NCBI RefSeq assembly: GCF_000143415.4 | Contig: NW_003314290.1 | Coordinates: 921,586-985,585 of the forward strand | Origin: Selaginella moellendorffii | Lineage: Eukaryota; Streptophyta; Lycopodiopsida; Selaginellales; Selaginellaceae | Direction: 5' to 3' | Length of the DNA stretch: 64,000 nucleotides | Shown here: positions 22,557-33,549 of the stretch, piece after piece | Layout: each line of letters opens with the position of its first letter | Numbering within the stretch: position 1 is the first letter of the stretch | Notes under the pieces: generated by a model | Told to the model about the DNA's origin: nothing | The model's database searches: none | What the model saw: only the letters and a program-made list of their open reading frames with translations | Program-made: the position numbers and the translations under genes

Positions 22557-23330
22557 CTTTGGAGATATGGAACAGGTAAAAATTTAAGAAGAACAAATGA
22601 GCCTTGCTTCTCTAAAACAACAAGTTTCCCTGAAATTTCTTTCAATATTTATGTGTTATAATTAATGATATGCGAATTTCATTATAAATTTTTTGTGAAA
22701 AACTGATGGTTGGAAACAATCATCTCAAGAACTGAGCCAGCGTCTCCAAGAAATAGTCGAGAAAGAAACAAAAACAAAACAATTGAATCTAGAGCCTCCA
22801 AGCCTTGCATTCGTGATCCTTGTTTTTGTTAATAGGATCTCACTTGCAAGATTGATAAACACATTGACGCGATGATTCCCACAGTGCTGGACGAGCAAAG
22901 GGTCAGAAACTTGGTCCAATCATCTCTAGTTGGGATTCCTGCGATCAGAAAGATCCCAACTTCGGTCCTCTGGGGTGTCTTTGCATTCATGTAAATTGAA
23001 AGTCTTCCAGGAAACCAGTTCTGGGAAAGATTCAAGCCTCTCTTCACTGCTCCAAGCAAGCAATACATGTAAGTTTCAATCACTTCTCCTTGGTTTCTCT
23101 ACATTCTCAACTGTTGGAACTTCTACAAGGGCTGTGGAAGAAGGCCACTTACCATTCTTCAAAGTTCAAGGCAATCCTGGGCTTCTGTTCCGGCCTGCTT
23201 GGGATCACTTGGATACCAATCGCTGGAGTTTTGTTCCCAGTGCTCATGCTGCTACGGCAGTAGATTTAACTCAAATTCAAAAAAAGGGCTTAAGGTTTAG
23301 GGTTTCATAGTTTCCCATAAGCCCTAAATT
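22557..23330 (+). pseudogene. Broken partial BOR copy (copy B of duplication)
   Basis: Collinear with the intact BOR gene, including introns. It starts at the exon 5 end (TTTGGAGATATGGAACAGG), then jumps straight to the exon 8 end (GAGCCTTGCTTCTCTAAAACA), deleting exons 6-7. It continues through exons 9, 10 and 11. Small deletions and frameshifts are visible: part of the exon 9 start, VGICVVAMP shortened, and loss of codons in the terminal exon. In copy B exon 10, an in-frame TAA replaces the serine codon of FMSIES. Because introns are retained, it arose by DNA duplication and not by retroposition. It lies directly upstream of the intact SURF2-like gene. Confidence 0.85.
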
Positions 23331-23339
23331 TTATTTCTG

Positions 23340-24692
23340 ATGGCTGCTCCTCCTGAGACCCCGATAGTCGGGGAGCCGACGTTCGTGGCGATCGTCGGGC
23401 AGCGGTTTCGCTGCGTGGAGACGGGGCACGAGATGCCAGCGGCGGAGAAGGAGGGGTATGGATCTAGCAAGAAATGCCGCGACGCTCTGTTTGATCGCGC
23501 GCTCCAGGAGGGCCGGGCACCGCTTAATTTCTTCCAGCAGAGCCCGGAATACAGGTAATGCGTGCTTGTTTCGTGGATTGGATCATTGGACTGCTGGTGT
23601 TGTGCTCGCAGGGATAAGATGCTTTGCAAGCTCACTGGTGCTCTCGTCAACAAGAACGAGAAGGCGGTCTGGAAGCACGTCCTTGGCAAGAGTTTTAACA
23701 AACAACTATGTAAGTTGTGCAAGTTTTCACAGGATTTGGAGCATTGTTTTTCCTGCGTTTCATCTTTGCAGCTGCCCAGGAGGAGAAACAAAATTCAAAG
23801 CCATCGCAACCGGATGTGGATCACGAAATGGAAGACGAGGGTGTTGACAATGAAGACATGGACTTTTGGATTCCACCAGGGGTCGATGGTAGTGACGCGG
23901 AGGTCGATACTCCTGATGCGGACGAACCGAAGAAGACGAAGGAAAAGACAAGTAGGCCTGAGTTTTTGGTACTTCCTTTCATGTTAGTTTTTACTTGGCA
24001 CAGAGAAATCGGTTGATGGTGATCAACTGAACCGGATCAAGACGAAGAAGGAAGGTATGAATCTGTTCGAAAGAAATCGAGTTTCTTATCAAGAGTGATG
24101 TCTGAATTCATCAACAGAGAAGCCTGTGAAAAAGGAGAAGTTGAAAAAAAAGAAGAAGCCTGGTTTTGCCGTTGATGAGACCGAAGATGCAATGAAGGTG
24201 AACAAGGAGCAAAAGGGTATGGAATGCATGTCTTTTGTTTAGCTCTTCTGACTTCTCTTGAACAAAAAGCTGGGAAGCGGAAGACAAAGAATCCGAAGGA
24301 TACAGATGAGACTGCGACGGAAGAAATGACGAAGATGAACAACAAGGAAAAGAAAAGCCAGGGTATGGTGTCTTTAGTTTTTTTCTTTTCGACTGTTCTG
24401 ATTTCTCTCTTATGGGTGAACTAAAAGCTGGGAAGCGGAAGGAAAAGAAACCGAGACAGAAAAGTGACGACTTGAACGACGAAGGTAAATGTCTTGATCC
24501 GTCATGTTTCCAATTTTTTGTAAATGGATCTTTTGTATCAGCCGATGAAGACGAAACACAAATACGGTATGACCATCAGTCTTTAACTGGAAATCCTAGT
24601 AAACTTCGTTCTACAGGATGAAGCGTTTGGCATTGGCTGTTGGACCGAGCAGTTTTGCGAGCCGGAAGAAGAAGAGAAAAACGGAGTCGTAA
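23340..24692 (+). CDS. SURF2: Surfeit locus protein 2 (SURF2)-like nucleolar protein
   Basis: Nine exons (23340-23554, 23612-23709, 23772-23951, 24004-24054, 24118-24216, 24270-24362, 24428-24484, 24542-24566, 24617-24692), 297 aa. The conserved SURF2 N-terminal domain is visible: FRCVETGHEMPA, GYGSSKKCRDALFD, DKMLCKLTGALVNKNEKAVWKHVLGKSFNKQL. A long acidic then Lys-rich linker follows, ending MKRLALAVGPSSFASRKKKRKTES. SURF2 is reported in eukaryotes as a ribosome-biogenesis-linked nucleolar protein. Exons 6 and 7 both start AGKRKxKxP, and their upstream introns also match, so one is a tandem duplicate of the other. Confidence 0.85.
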
Positions 24693-26093
24693 CGTCTCAG
24701 TTTAAAGCCAGGTACAAAGAAAATCTCCTATACTTAGCAGTTTTTAGCATATCCTCACTCGACCCGTAGAATGCTTGAGGCGTAGAAAACCAACGAGTAA
24801 AGGATGTCCGCGATTCCAGGTACGCGAAGCTGTAGAAATCAAAAAGCTTCAAATTTGGATCGCAAGAAAAGTAGTACGGATAGACAAGCTAGAGGATAGA
24901 TATTGTAGTAGTGGGAACAGGATCACAGGAATGAAGCTACTTTAAACTTGTTAAGTTTATTCACAAGATTTTCAAGGGGGTAGGGGACCGAGCAATCTTA
25001 CACGAACAGACCGATAATTTGACAACTTCCGGTGAGCTTTTGGCTCTTGAGTTGTTTATGTGGACGGCTCGCAAGCCTTACATCCTTTTCAATCCCACTC
25101 AAGCATTTGGGCCTCGTGGTTCTCAGCTAAGGTTTAAAGCTCTGATTTTTTCGCTCTATCTCTCTTCTAAGTCGGTCCCTTTCAGGCGGCGTATCAAAGA
25201 AAAGTAGAGCTCTTCCTCATCCATAGCGGGCAGCAACTGGAGCTCTCACTTTCTCGACCGCGACTGGATGGATCTTTGCGACGGCCTGCCGCAACAAAGC
25301 GGCGCTCATCAATGCCCGAGATTCCACTCTTCTTCCAGTCTTTGGGACCAGGCGAGACGACGATCACTTTTAATGCGCCATGCCGGAACAGGAAAAAGGA
25401 AGCGCAAAAAAGAAAGAAAGAAAAAAAGGAGAAAAAAAAATCTTGTCCAAGGTACTTGCTCAATGTCTCCATACTTTTCCTTTGTTTTCTTCAGTAGAGA
25501 AAATCTTTGAATCAAGTCTGGCGTCTTTGACTATGGCTGACCGCTTGACTCCACGTGTCGTACCGCGAGTAAGGCTTTTTGCCCACGTGGGTGTCGCTCC
25601 ACGTGTGGCTATGCCAGTGGGCATCCGGTCAGCGTTGCTGCCAAGTGGCAAACATGGTGTATATACTATCAGGCGCACATGCAATTATAACGTAATCGTA
25701 TCCATCCGGGCGAAGATTCTGGGACCCACTGGTACCTGTTAGATCAGTTAATCTTCCCCGGGCAGAAAAGTCAAGCCATGGGCATTCCGGAATGTGGGCA
25801 TGCATCATAGGACCATCTCTGGCCGTTGATCTGGTGGCCTATTCCGCGGGCCGACTCGGGCTCCTTATTAAGCCGCGAGCAGGAGCCTCGTGCCTCATTC
25901 AAGCATTTTTAGGGTTGTTTGATCGCGTTGTTCTCCCTGCGCGCGCTCTAGAAATTTCGCTTCCATCGATCCCCTTTTTGGCTGGTAAGCTCGCTCGCTC
26001 GATCGGATTGTTTTTTGTTATCGGCGCTTGTTTTTGGCGCTCGCCACGCGGTTTGCCGAGAGAGAATCGGGAATGCCGCCGCTGGGGTGAGAA
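24693..26093. other. Intergenic region and promoter of the LPA1-like gene
   Basis: No convincing gene. Short ORFs near 25019-25207 and 25380-25742 lack any recognisable domain. The 3' part carries three G-box cores and is the likely promoter and leader of the downstream gene. Confidence 0.45.
25552..25605. promoter_or_regulatory. Cluster of three G-box/ABRE cores
   Basis: CACGTG at 25552-25557 (context ccACGTGTC, ABRE-like), 25584-25589 (ccCACGTGGg) and 25600-25605 (CACGTGTGG), about 490-540 bp upstream of the LPA1-type start. Three palindromic cores within 54 bp are far above chance. ABA or light response is inferred. Confidence 0.6.
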
Positions 26094-28697
26094 ATGAGGG
26101 CCGAGGAATCGGGGCGAGAGGCCATGGCGGAGCGTCCCAAGCTGCTCTATGTGATCGTGCACGATGAGGCGCCGAGCGATCAGGGATCAAATGTGGATCA
26201 AGATTGGAGCCAGAAGAAGCGCTTGCCCTCTTCTCGGTACACTCGCGCTGCCTTGCAGAGCACTCTCCAGTTTATGGGCTGTAAGGCACGCCATGCATTC
26301 AAGGTGCCTGGAAAAATTATTTTGCCTTCTCTTCTTCCAGGATGCTAAGTTTTCTTACCTTCGACTGTAGATCAGCGTGAGAGTTTTCGATGTGCTACGC
26401 GTGGAACCGCCCTCCAAGGTTTTCGAGTACCATGGCTATCCAGTGGAGCAGCAAGAAATCGCGGAGGAATTCCTGGAGCAGTCGAGCTTCCGGAAGCCTC
26501 CAGCGTCCCGAAGCAAGAAACGCTCCATGGTGGTTATCGGACGAGAGAAATTCCTGGATGTTGTGTGCGATGCTTTGGCACAATATCAATACGTTGGACC
26601 GAATCAAAGGGCCGACTTGATGCTTGCGTGCCGGTAAGGTTTTTCTTGACATTTTTGTTCCTCGAGCTAGACGTTTTTCTTTTTTTTTTCATTCTATTAG
26701 GTACAGGGAGCGCAAGTCTTCAGTCACGGTTCTTCTTTGCGGCACAAGCGGGTGCGGTAAATCGACTTTGTCTTCCCTGCTGGTAAGTCAGATCGATGAC
26801 GTAGTTCTCTGGATTTATTCCCTGGTTGTTCTGTTTTCCCAGGCTAGCCGGCTGGGAATAACGACAGTGGTGTCCACGGACTCAATTCGTCACATGATGA
26901 GGAGTTTTGCGGACGAGAAGTCCAATCCTCTTTTATGGGCCTCTACTTATCATGCTGGAGAATTTTTGGACCCGGTTGCTATCCGAGAGGCAACCGCTAG
27001 AAAGAAGGCGGGTACAAATCAGTCAGGGTCAGTCGAGGAGAAGGATCTGCAACAACAAGCAGAGGTGCCAGTCGAGAAAAACTCCTCGGATTCTACTGCG
27101 AAGTCGATGGTGGTCCAGGGATTCAAAGCTCAGTGTGAGATGGTCATCGATAGTTTAGACCGGCTAATCACGTCGTGGGAGCACAGGAACGAGTCGGTAG
27201 TCGTCGAAGGCGTGCACCTAAGTCTAAACTTTGTGGTAACGTGGCTCGTGCTTTTAGAAAAACTTCTCTTTTTTTTCTTTTTTCTTCTCCTAACGTGCTC
27301 TCTTTTCCTGTGTGTTTCCAGATGGGCCTCATGAGGAAGCATCCTTCGATCATCCCGTTTATGATTTATATTTCCAACGAGGAGAAACACTTGGAGCGCT
27401 TTGCGGTCCGAGCCAAGTACATGACTCTGGATCCGTCCAAGAACAAGTATGCCAAGTATATACGGAACATCAGGACGATCCAGGAATACTTATTCAAGCG
27501 TGCGGACAAGCATCTGGTCCCCAAGGTGAACAATACAAACGTGGACAAGAGCGTAGCGGGGATCCACGCCACCATCTTTGCTTGTCTCAGGAGGAAGGAA
27601 GGCGGAGAGGCTCTGTGCGACCCAGCTACCAACACTGTCAAGGTGGTCGACCAAGAGTATCAGAACCAGAGCGCCGCGTCGTCGCTGAGCTCCGAGTGTA
27701 TGTTCCAACTTATCCAGCGCAAGGGGTCGTCGCATCACCTTATGGCTCTCATGAACGTGGACGGCTCCGTGGCCAAGGCGTGGCCTATAGAATCGGTGGA
27801 CGGGACAGGAAAGCTTTCCAACGGCGACAGTGCTCCAAAGTCGGGTCCCGTGAATCTACAGTTTGGCAATTTTGGTATGAGTGCGTTTTCGACGGAGGCC
27901 GGGGAAACTAGCAGTAGTGGGGGTGGCGGTGATGGTAGTTCTCTTTCGTCGAGCTCTCCCAGGCACGCGGAAGTGGCCGAGAAAGAGGTAAGCAAGCAAG
28001 CTTTCGTTTTTCTTCCTTTGTTTCGTTTCGTTTTTTCTGGCACTGAGATTCTATCTTGGTTTGCGTAGGCAGTCGATGAATCGGCAGTATTTGTAAGCGA
28101 GGAAGAGGAAGAGCCGGAAGAGGATAATCTCAGCCTTGATAGCGATGAGGAACTAGATGATAATAAGGAAGAGCTCCAGCCAGACGAAGAGGTAGACTTT
28201 TTCTCTCTCTTTCTCAAAATTTTTCTAACTTGAGCTATCATCCACAGGTAGAAGGATCCGTCAGCGAGAGCAGCGTTAGATCAGACGAGGAAACAGAAGA
28301 TTTCATCGACAGTTTTGGGGACAACGGCGATGGATACTGGTCCGAGGAGGAAGTGTCGGATATCATGGCCGCCCTCGAGTCCGGCAGTGGTGGCAACCAC
28401 AGTGGCAGCGGCAAGAACTCGGTGCGCGCGGTGCAGCAGCGTCGTAGTACTGGTAGTAGAGCGGCAGTAGCGGCGGCGGCAGCGGCGAAACTGGACGATG
28501 CAACTCCTCGGATGGGTTTTGATATCTATAAAGTTTGTGGCCAGCGCCAGAACTCATCGTCGCACAAAAGCTCGCCTCCTCTCGTAGCGCCGTGTGCCAA
28601 GCAAATGCTTCACTCGCGGACGTCTAGCCTTCCAGTTCTTGGGGGGAGTCACCACCACCATCGCCGGCGCTCCGAGGCAGACATGGCCAAAGTTTGA
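26094..28697 (+). CDS. LPA1: LPA1-type P-loop protein (2-phosphoglycerate kinase-like)
   Basis: Seven exons (26094-26303, 26371-26633, 26701-26782, 26843-27235, 27322-27987, 28069-28191, 28248-28697), 728 aa. The N-terminal region starts [18 protein letters not shown] Walker A motif ([20 protein letters not shown], about 168-184) follows, then [16 protein letters not shown] and [10 protein letters not shown] in the kinase fold, and the block [42 protein letters not shown]. The C-terminal third is acidic, Ser-rich and disordered. In rice and Arabidopsis this family (low phytic acid 1) affects inositol hexakisphosphate levels. The biochemical reaction is not settled. Confidence 0.9.
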
Positions 28698-29235
28698 TCC
28701 ACCCATCCATCAAAAGCTTCTTTCCAAACGAGGAACAAAGCTCTTGGTGGAAGTTTTGGTGCTGTTTTCAAGCATTGCGGGGTATGTAGAACTTCTCGTT
28801 TCTCGTTTTCTTTTTCTTTTTTCTTTTTCCGTTCTGGCACATAGAAGATGTGAGAATGTTTTGTAAAGAGCAAGAGCAAAGCAGAAAAGAAAAAACTTTT
28901 TTACGTTGGTTTTGGAAGTTGATACTTGATATTTGTTTTGGAAGTTGTTTTACAAGTTGATATACTTTGATATGAAGTTGATATACTAGTTTTAGAAAAA
29001 ACCTTACCTTTCCAGTGATAGTTTTTTACAATGTCACACCTTCTGTATAAAAACAAAAAGTTTACACGCCCAACGTAATACCTAGCTTTTGTAGTCAGCA
29101 GCATTAGAAGTAAGTTGCCAGCACGAAGAACTGGAATGCCTCCCCCAGCTTGCGGCAACTTATGAAAATCCCAAAGAACTTCACGGGACAAGCGCGAAGA
29201 AACTTAAATGAGAGAAGAGAGTTGAGCCAGGATGA

Positions 29236-31100
29236 TTAGTTGCTCTCGTGGAACGAAGCCGATCGAGCCATGGCCGCCGGGTTCGTGATTTGGTCCCCTG
29301 GCATCTGGAGCTGGAGCATCTTCATCCTTTGTTGGTGTTGGTGGTCCAAATCTTCAACAAAAATGGACATGATAAGTTGCGAAGAAAAGCTTTGGTACCT
29401 GAGGAGTGCTGGAAAACAGTGTGCTTTCGATCCACGCCCAGCGCCGCCCAGATGGAGCTCCTCGCCGCGTCGCCCGGATCGTCGATCCGGAGCGTCTTCG
29501 GCACCCACAAACACCCACCGTCGGATTTTTCCACGGGGCGCTTCGTACCGCCCATGGCCGCTGCGGCGGCGGCGGCGACAGCGGCGGCATTGTTGGCGCT
29601 GGCATTCGCCGCCGCCGCCACCGCCGCCATCGCCGCCCACTGCATGCTCCACTGCCCCGCGGCCGCCGCCGCCAGCACCGGCGGTACCGGCGAAGGCCAG
29701 CACGGTATACCGCACGCACCGCCGGCCTGGTGGTAAGGCATCGCGTGCTGCCCGTTCTTACCGCCCAGAAAACCCATTGGGAGGACCCATGCCGCCGCGG
29801 CAGCCGCGGCAGCAGCCGTCGCCGCCGCCGCCGCGGCATTTGCCTCCTCGGGGCATTTGTCCATCCCGCAAACTCCCGAGTTGTTGGCGGCGTTGTCGGT
29901 GGTGGTACCGCTGGCGGTACCAGTGGTGGTGGTGGTGGTGGTGGTGATACTCTTCTTCTTGTTGCTATTGTTGCTACTGGGCGATGGCGAGGAGAACGAA
30001 CCCCCGCAAACAGTGACCTCGGAGTTGCTGCTCTGGCTCGGGCACCGCTTCGTTTGCTGCTGCTGCTGCTGCTGCCGCGGCGATCCAAACTGGAAAGCAT
30101 AGCAATTCATTTCCCCGGCATTCTTACCGCCGGCGCTCTTCGGTGTCGTGACGCTACTCGGCGGCACGCCGCCGGCGCTGGTGACGATACTCCCCTCGTC
30201 GTGCTGCTGCTGGAGGATCTGCGGCGGTATGATCTTGAGCGCCTGCTGCTGCCCGTAGTTGAGCGCCGCCGCGTGCGCCGCGGCGGCGGCCGCGGCGGCG
30301 TGGTGCTGGTGCCACTGGCTACCGGGCGGTACCGCGGCGGCAGGTGTAGCGCCGGCGCCGCCGGCGCCGGCGGTATGGTGGTGGTGGTGATGATGGTGGT
30401 GGTGGTGCTTGTTCTTGCGCCGCCCGGCACCCACGGGCACGTTGCGCAGCGTACCGCCGGATGTCCAGTAGCGCTGGCAGTTCTTGCAGAAGTGGCGCGG
30501 CTGGTTTATGTTATAGTTGTTGTAGTAGCAGAATTTGGTGTCCATGCTGTCGCAACGGGGGCAGGCGACAGGCTTGTCGGGCTTCTTGGGCTTTTGCTGC
30601 TGCTGATCGCCGCCATTATCGCCGCCACTGCCCCCATCCTTGCGATCTAGCGCTTGTTGTAGATCGGTGGACGTAGTGGTGGTGGCGGCGGCGGCGGCGG
30701 CGGCGGGGCTTTGATCCACTGGCGCTTCATCAATGTCACAGTAATCCTCCTCCTGGTGATCGACCACCTCGATCACCTCCTCCTGCTCGGGCGGAGGGTG
30801 GTGATCGTCCTCGGTGATCGCTTCCTCGTCCCTCGACTCGTCCACGACCTCCTAAGATCAACAAGAAACGAATTCCCGAGGCAATGCCCAAGTGATTTTC
30901 CATCGCAACCGCAAATTCGCGACACCCACCTGCTGCTGCTGCTGCTGCAGCTGCTGTTGCTGGTGGAATTGCGGGTGATTCTTGGCGGGCTTGTCCGACA
31001 GTAGCGGGATCGTCTTGCCAAACAGTTTGATCGCCGGATCCGTCGTGCTGTTGTTGATGATCAAGCGCTGCTCACACTCCATCGTCCATCTCCTCGTCAT
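29236..31100 (-). CDS. CDF: Cycling DOF factor (CDF) transcription factor
   Basis: Three exons (31100-30930, 30851-29399, 29351-29236), 579 aa from [11 protein letters not shown]; a second ATG at 31082 is equally likely. The N-terminal CDF motif [13 protein letters not shown] is present. The DOF C2C2 zinc finger lies at about 154-200: [52 protein letters not shown]. The C-terminal CDF signatures [26 protein letters not shown] and [14 protein letters not shown] are also present. In Arabidopsis these mediate repression of CONSTANS and binding by FKF1/GI. The rest is unusually rich in Ala, His, Gln and Thr homopolymers. In flowering plants CDFs link the clock to photoperiod; here the same is inferred. 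Confidence 0.95.
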
Positions 31101-32477
31101 CAAGACGTCACGAATCCGCGCTGCCGAGTCCTAGAATCTGCAAAGCCCGGCACCATTTCAGACAGCACACGGAATTCACACAAACGATCCGACTTACCCA
31201 GAGAGAATGCGAAGCAAGAAAACAAAGAGAAGATCGCGAGACACCCATCCGAGCAACCAAAATCATCCGCAGTAAGCTCATCCAAGCTCCCGGTGTGGCC
31301 GACAAGCCATAGCTCTTACAACTCGAGCTACACGAAAGAAAAGGGTCGCGGGGTCGAACACGGGACGTGGGAGATTAGGGCAACGCGGCGGCTTTTTCAT
31401 CGTGCCCAGGTGGCACCCAGCCATTGGTGGGCTCCATTTTGGGGGACCAATTGAGCACGTGGGCTTGCGGAAGGAGGTCCACAAGCCCAGCTTGTGGCTA
31501 TGGCGCCGTCCTCCCCCTCTTTACATTTTGTTTCTCCACTCACTCGACCCCACTACCCGCGCGGGGAAATATTCCACAGCGTACGAATATCCGACAGTGG
31601 GCGAGCATATTCCAGCCGCTTTCAAACGCAAGAAAAAGGCACTGTCCCTTTTCTTCTCTTTCTTTTATCTATAGAGCAATAGGTGGGCGTGCCAGGCTTT
31701 TGGGGATTTTTGGCGGGCTCTTGTGGCGGGCAGGCCGCCACGTGGCGGCTGTGGGCTCGCCCCCCCATAATGCACGTAAGCAGCAAAAGCTGGTCCACTT
31801 GGCACGTGGACATGTCGCCGTTAGAGTAAAAGATTTACTTTGGACGGTTCATTGCCACCCACCCGTTAAAAAGTGCGCACCAGGTAGATAGATATTTGGC
31901 CCTCTAAGTAACCATGACGAGAAAAAGTATATATTATCTCTTTCTTTCTATTAGCTGTGATTGCCAAGGGGGTGCTTTTTCCCCTCTAGCATACTGTTTA
32001 AACTAATGCTATAGTATGGTTGTCAATTATAGTGTTTGTGGAAGGTTTTGATTCCATGATGCGTGCGTGGGCGAAATCGCGAGAAAAGTGTTAACAGGTA
32101 GCGCACAACCTTTACATAAAGCGCATCGTCCTTTTCGCCCGGGATAGCCACAAGTGTTGCTTTTGGGAAAGAGATTTGGGAGCATCAAAAGCTCATTTTC
32201 TCTGGTCTATAGGGCATTTGGGAAGAAAATCTTTGTACAGCCACTACCCACAGCCACATCTCTCTCGCGTACCCCCCTGGTCAAAAGCAAAAGGCCTCGG
32301 TAAAAAATATTCAACGGTCAAACACTTTCAATGGTGCTAACTCATATTCGAATGATTAACATTTCAAGGCAATGATACAAAAGAGAAGCTATGATCTATG
32401 GTTCAGTGAGAAATCTCGGACGTGATCTTACAAGAAACCTTTGCTTTGCTTTCTTTCTTTGCTTGTGATGTTGATGA
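31101..32477. other. Intergenic region upstream of CDF and 3' of U1A/U2B''
   Basis: The CDF promoter side (31101-31900) holds three CACGTG sites. The rest is AT-rich with no gene. Two in-frame plus-strand ORFs near 31400-31900 show no domain and look incidental. Confidence 0.45.
31456..31808. promoter_or_regulatory. Three G-box cores upstream of the CDF gene
   Basis: CACGTG at 31456-31461, 31739-31744 (CCACGTGGC) and 31803-31808 (GCACGTGGA), about 360-710 bp upstream of the minus-strand start. G-boxes are binding sites for PIF, HY5 and other bHLH/bZIP factors. Their presence fits light or clock control but does not prove it. Confidence 0.5.
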
Positions 32478-33478
32478 TCACCTCTTGGCGTACGTGATGT
32501 GCATTGGAGACTCGTTGACACGAAAGGCGTGAAAGGTGCTCTTGGCAACGCTTGCCTGATCCACCTCAGCGTACTCCACGAAGGCGATGCCGGGCTTGGC
32601 GTCCACCATTCGAACCTCTTTGAAGCCCGGGATGGAGGAGAAGAGCATCTGGAGCTGCGCGCTCGACGTGTCGTGAGGGAGCTTTTGTACAAAAAGGATG
32701 TTGTTTGGAAGCGCGATCTCGGGGACGGAAGTTCGCATTGGATACTGCAAAGGCAAACAAGTGATCCAAAGATTGAGAGCTGGGAGAATTGGAAGAGATC
32801 AGATTGAAAGAAGCTTACGTGATAGGAGTGGGATTCGTGGTGCTCCCGTTTTCTCTTCTCAGCTACACCAGGGTGAAAAAACATAAAGAAAGAAAGAGTC
32901 AAGGCAAAAGCAAGAGAAAAGTTTCTTGTCTACCTTTCTCGTCTATCTTCTTTCTCTTCTCCTTGGGAATAAATGTGCCATCGAGTTTAGCCACAGCGTC
33001 GGACTTTGTTTTCGCATATTGAATCCTCTGGAAAAAAAAAAAAGAAGAAAAAAAGAAAGGAAGAACATGAACTGTGTGAGTCTGGTCATAGAATGGAACT
33101 GTGTGACTTACGAGAGCCTTGTCATAGAATGGAAACTCTTGCATTTGGCGCAGCGCATTGGTAGCAGCGGTAACATCCTCAAACACGACCCACGCCTGGC
33201 CTTTGAGCTTCAGTGACTTACACGCGACGATGTCGAGAATGTTCCCAAACTGCGAGAACACCGCTCGCAGCGATTTCACAAGCTCTGGCACAGCAGGAAA
33301 GAAAAGGCTATGATAATCTATCGCAAAAACATCGCTCTTTCGACTCACCGTCCTTCTTGATCTTCTCGTTGAGATTGTTGATGTAGATCGTCTGGTTTGG
33401 CGGAACCTCGGAAGGAGGAGGCTGCTGCGCTTGCGCTTGTGGCCCAGGCGCTGGAGGAGCCGGTGCCGCGGTCGCCAT
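32478..33478 (-). CDS. U1A/U2B''-type spliceosomal RNA-binding protein
   Basis: Five exons (33478-33349, 33284-33112, 33027-32934, 32862-32819, 32744-32478), 235 aa. It has a Pro/Gln/Ala-rich N terminus, then RRM1 with RNP2 [23 protein letters not shown]1 [12 protein letters not shown] and the [15 protein letters not shown] tail. A charged [20 protein letters not shown] linker leads to RRM2 ([46 protein letters not shown]). These proteins bind U1 or U2 snRNA loops in the nucleus. Sequence alone does not separate U1A from U2B'' here, and one ancestral-type protein may do both. It diverges from UTP15 across 71 bp. Confidence 0.93.
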
Positions 33479-33549
33479 GCCCTGCAAAATAAGAACCCTA
33501 AAATATGTAGGGTTTTAGGGCTCTTGTTTCTTCTTCTTTCTTTCGATCA
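33479..33549. promoter_or_regulatory. 71-bp divergent spacer, U1A/U2B'' / UTP15
   Basis: Start codons face away over 71 bp. It contains AACCCTAAAA and TAGGGTTTTAGGG, inverted telo-box-like motifs (AAACCCTA) that are common in promoters of ribosome-biogenesis and translation genes in plants. Both flanking genes act in RNA processing, so co-regulation is plausible. Confidence 0.6.

Noticed and set aside
25019-25207. 62-codon plus-strand ORF downstream of the SURF2-like gene
   Set aside because: Start context and composition are unremarkable and no similarity is recognised; probably chance.
29406-30650. 414-codon plus-strand ORF opposite the CDF gene
   Set aside because: It is the antisense shadow of a GC-rich exon full of Ala, His and Gln codons and has no domain of its own.
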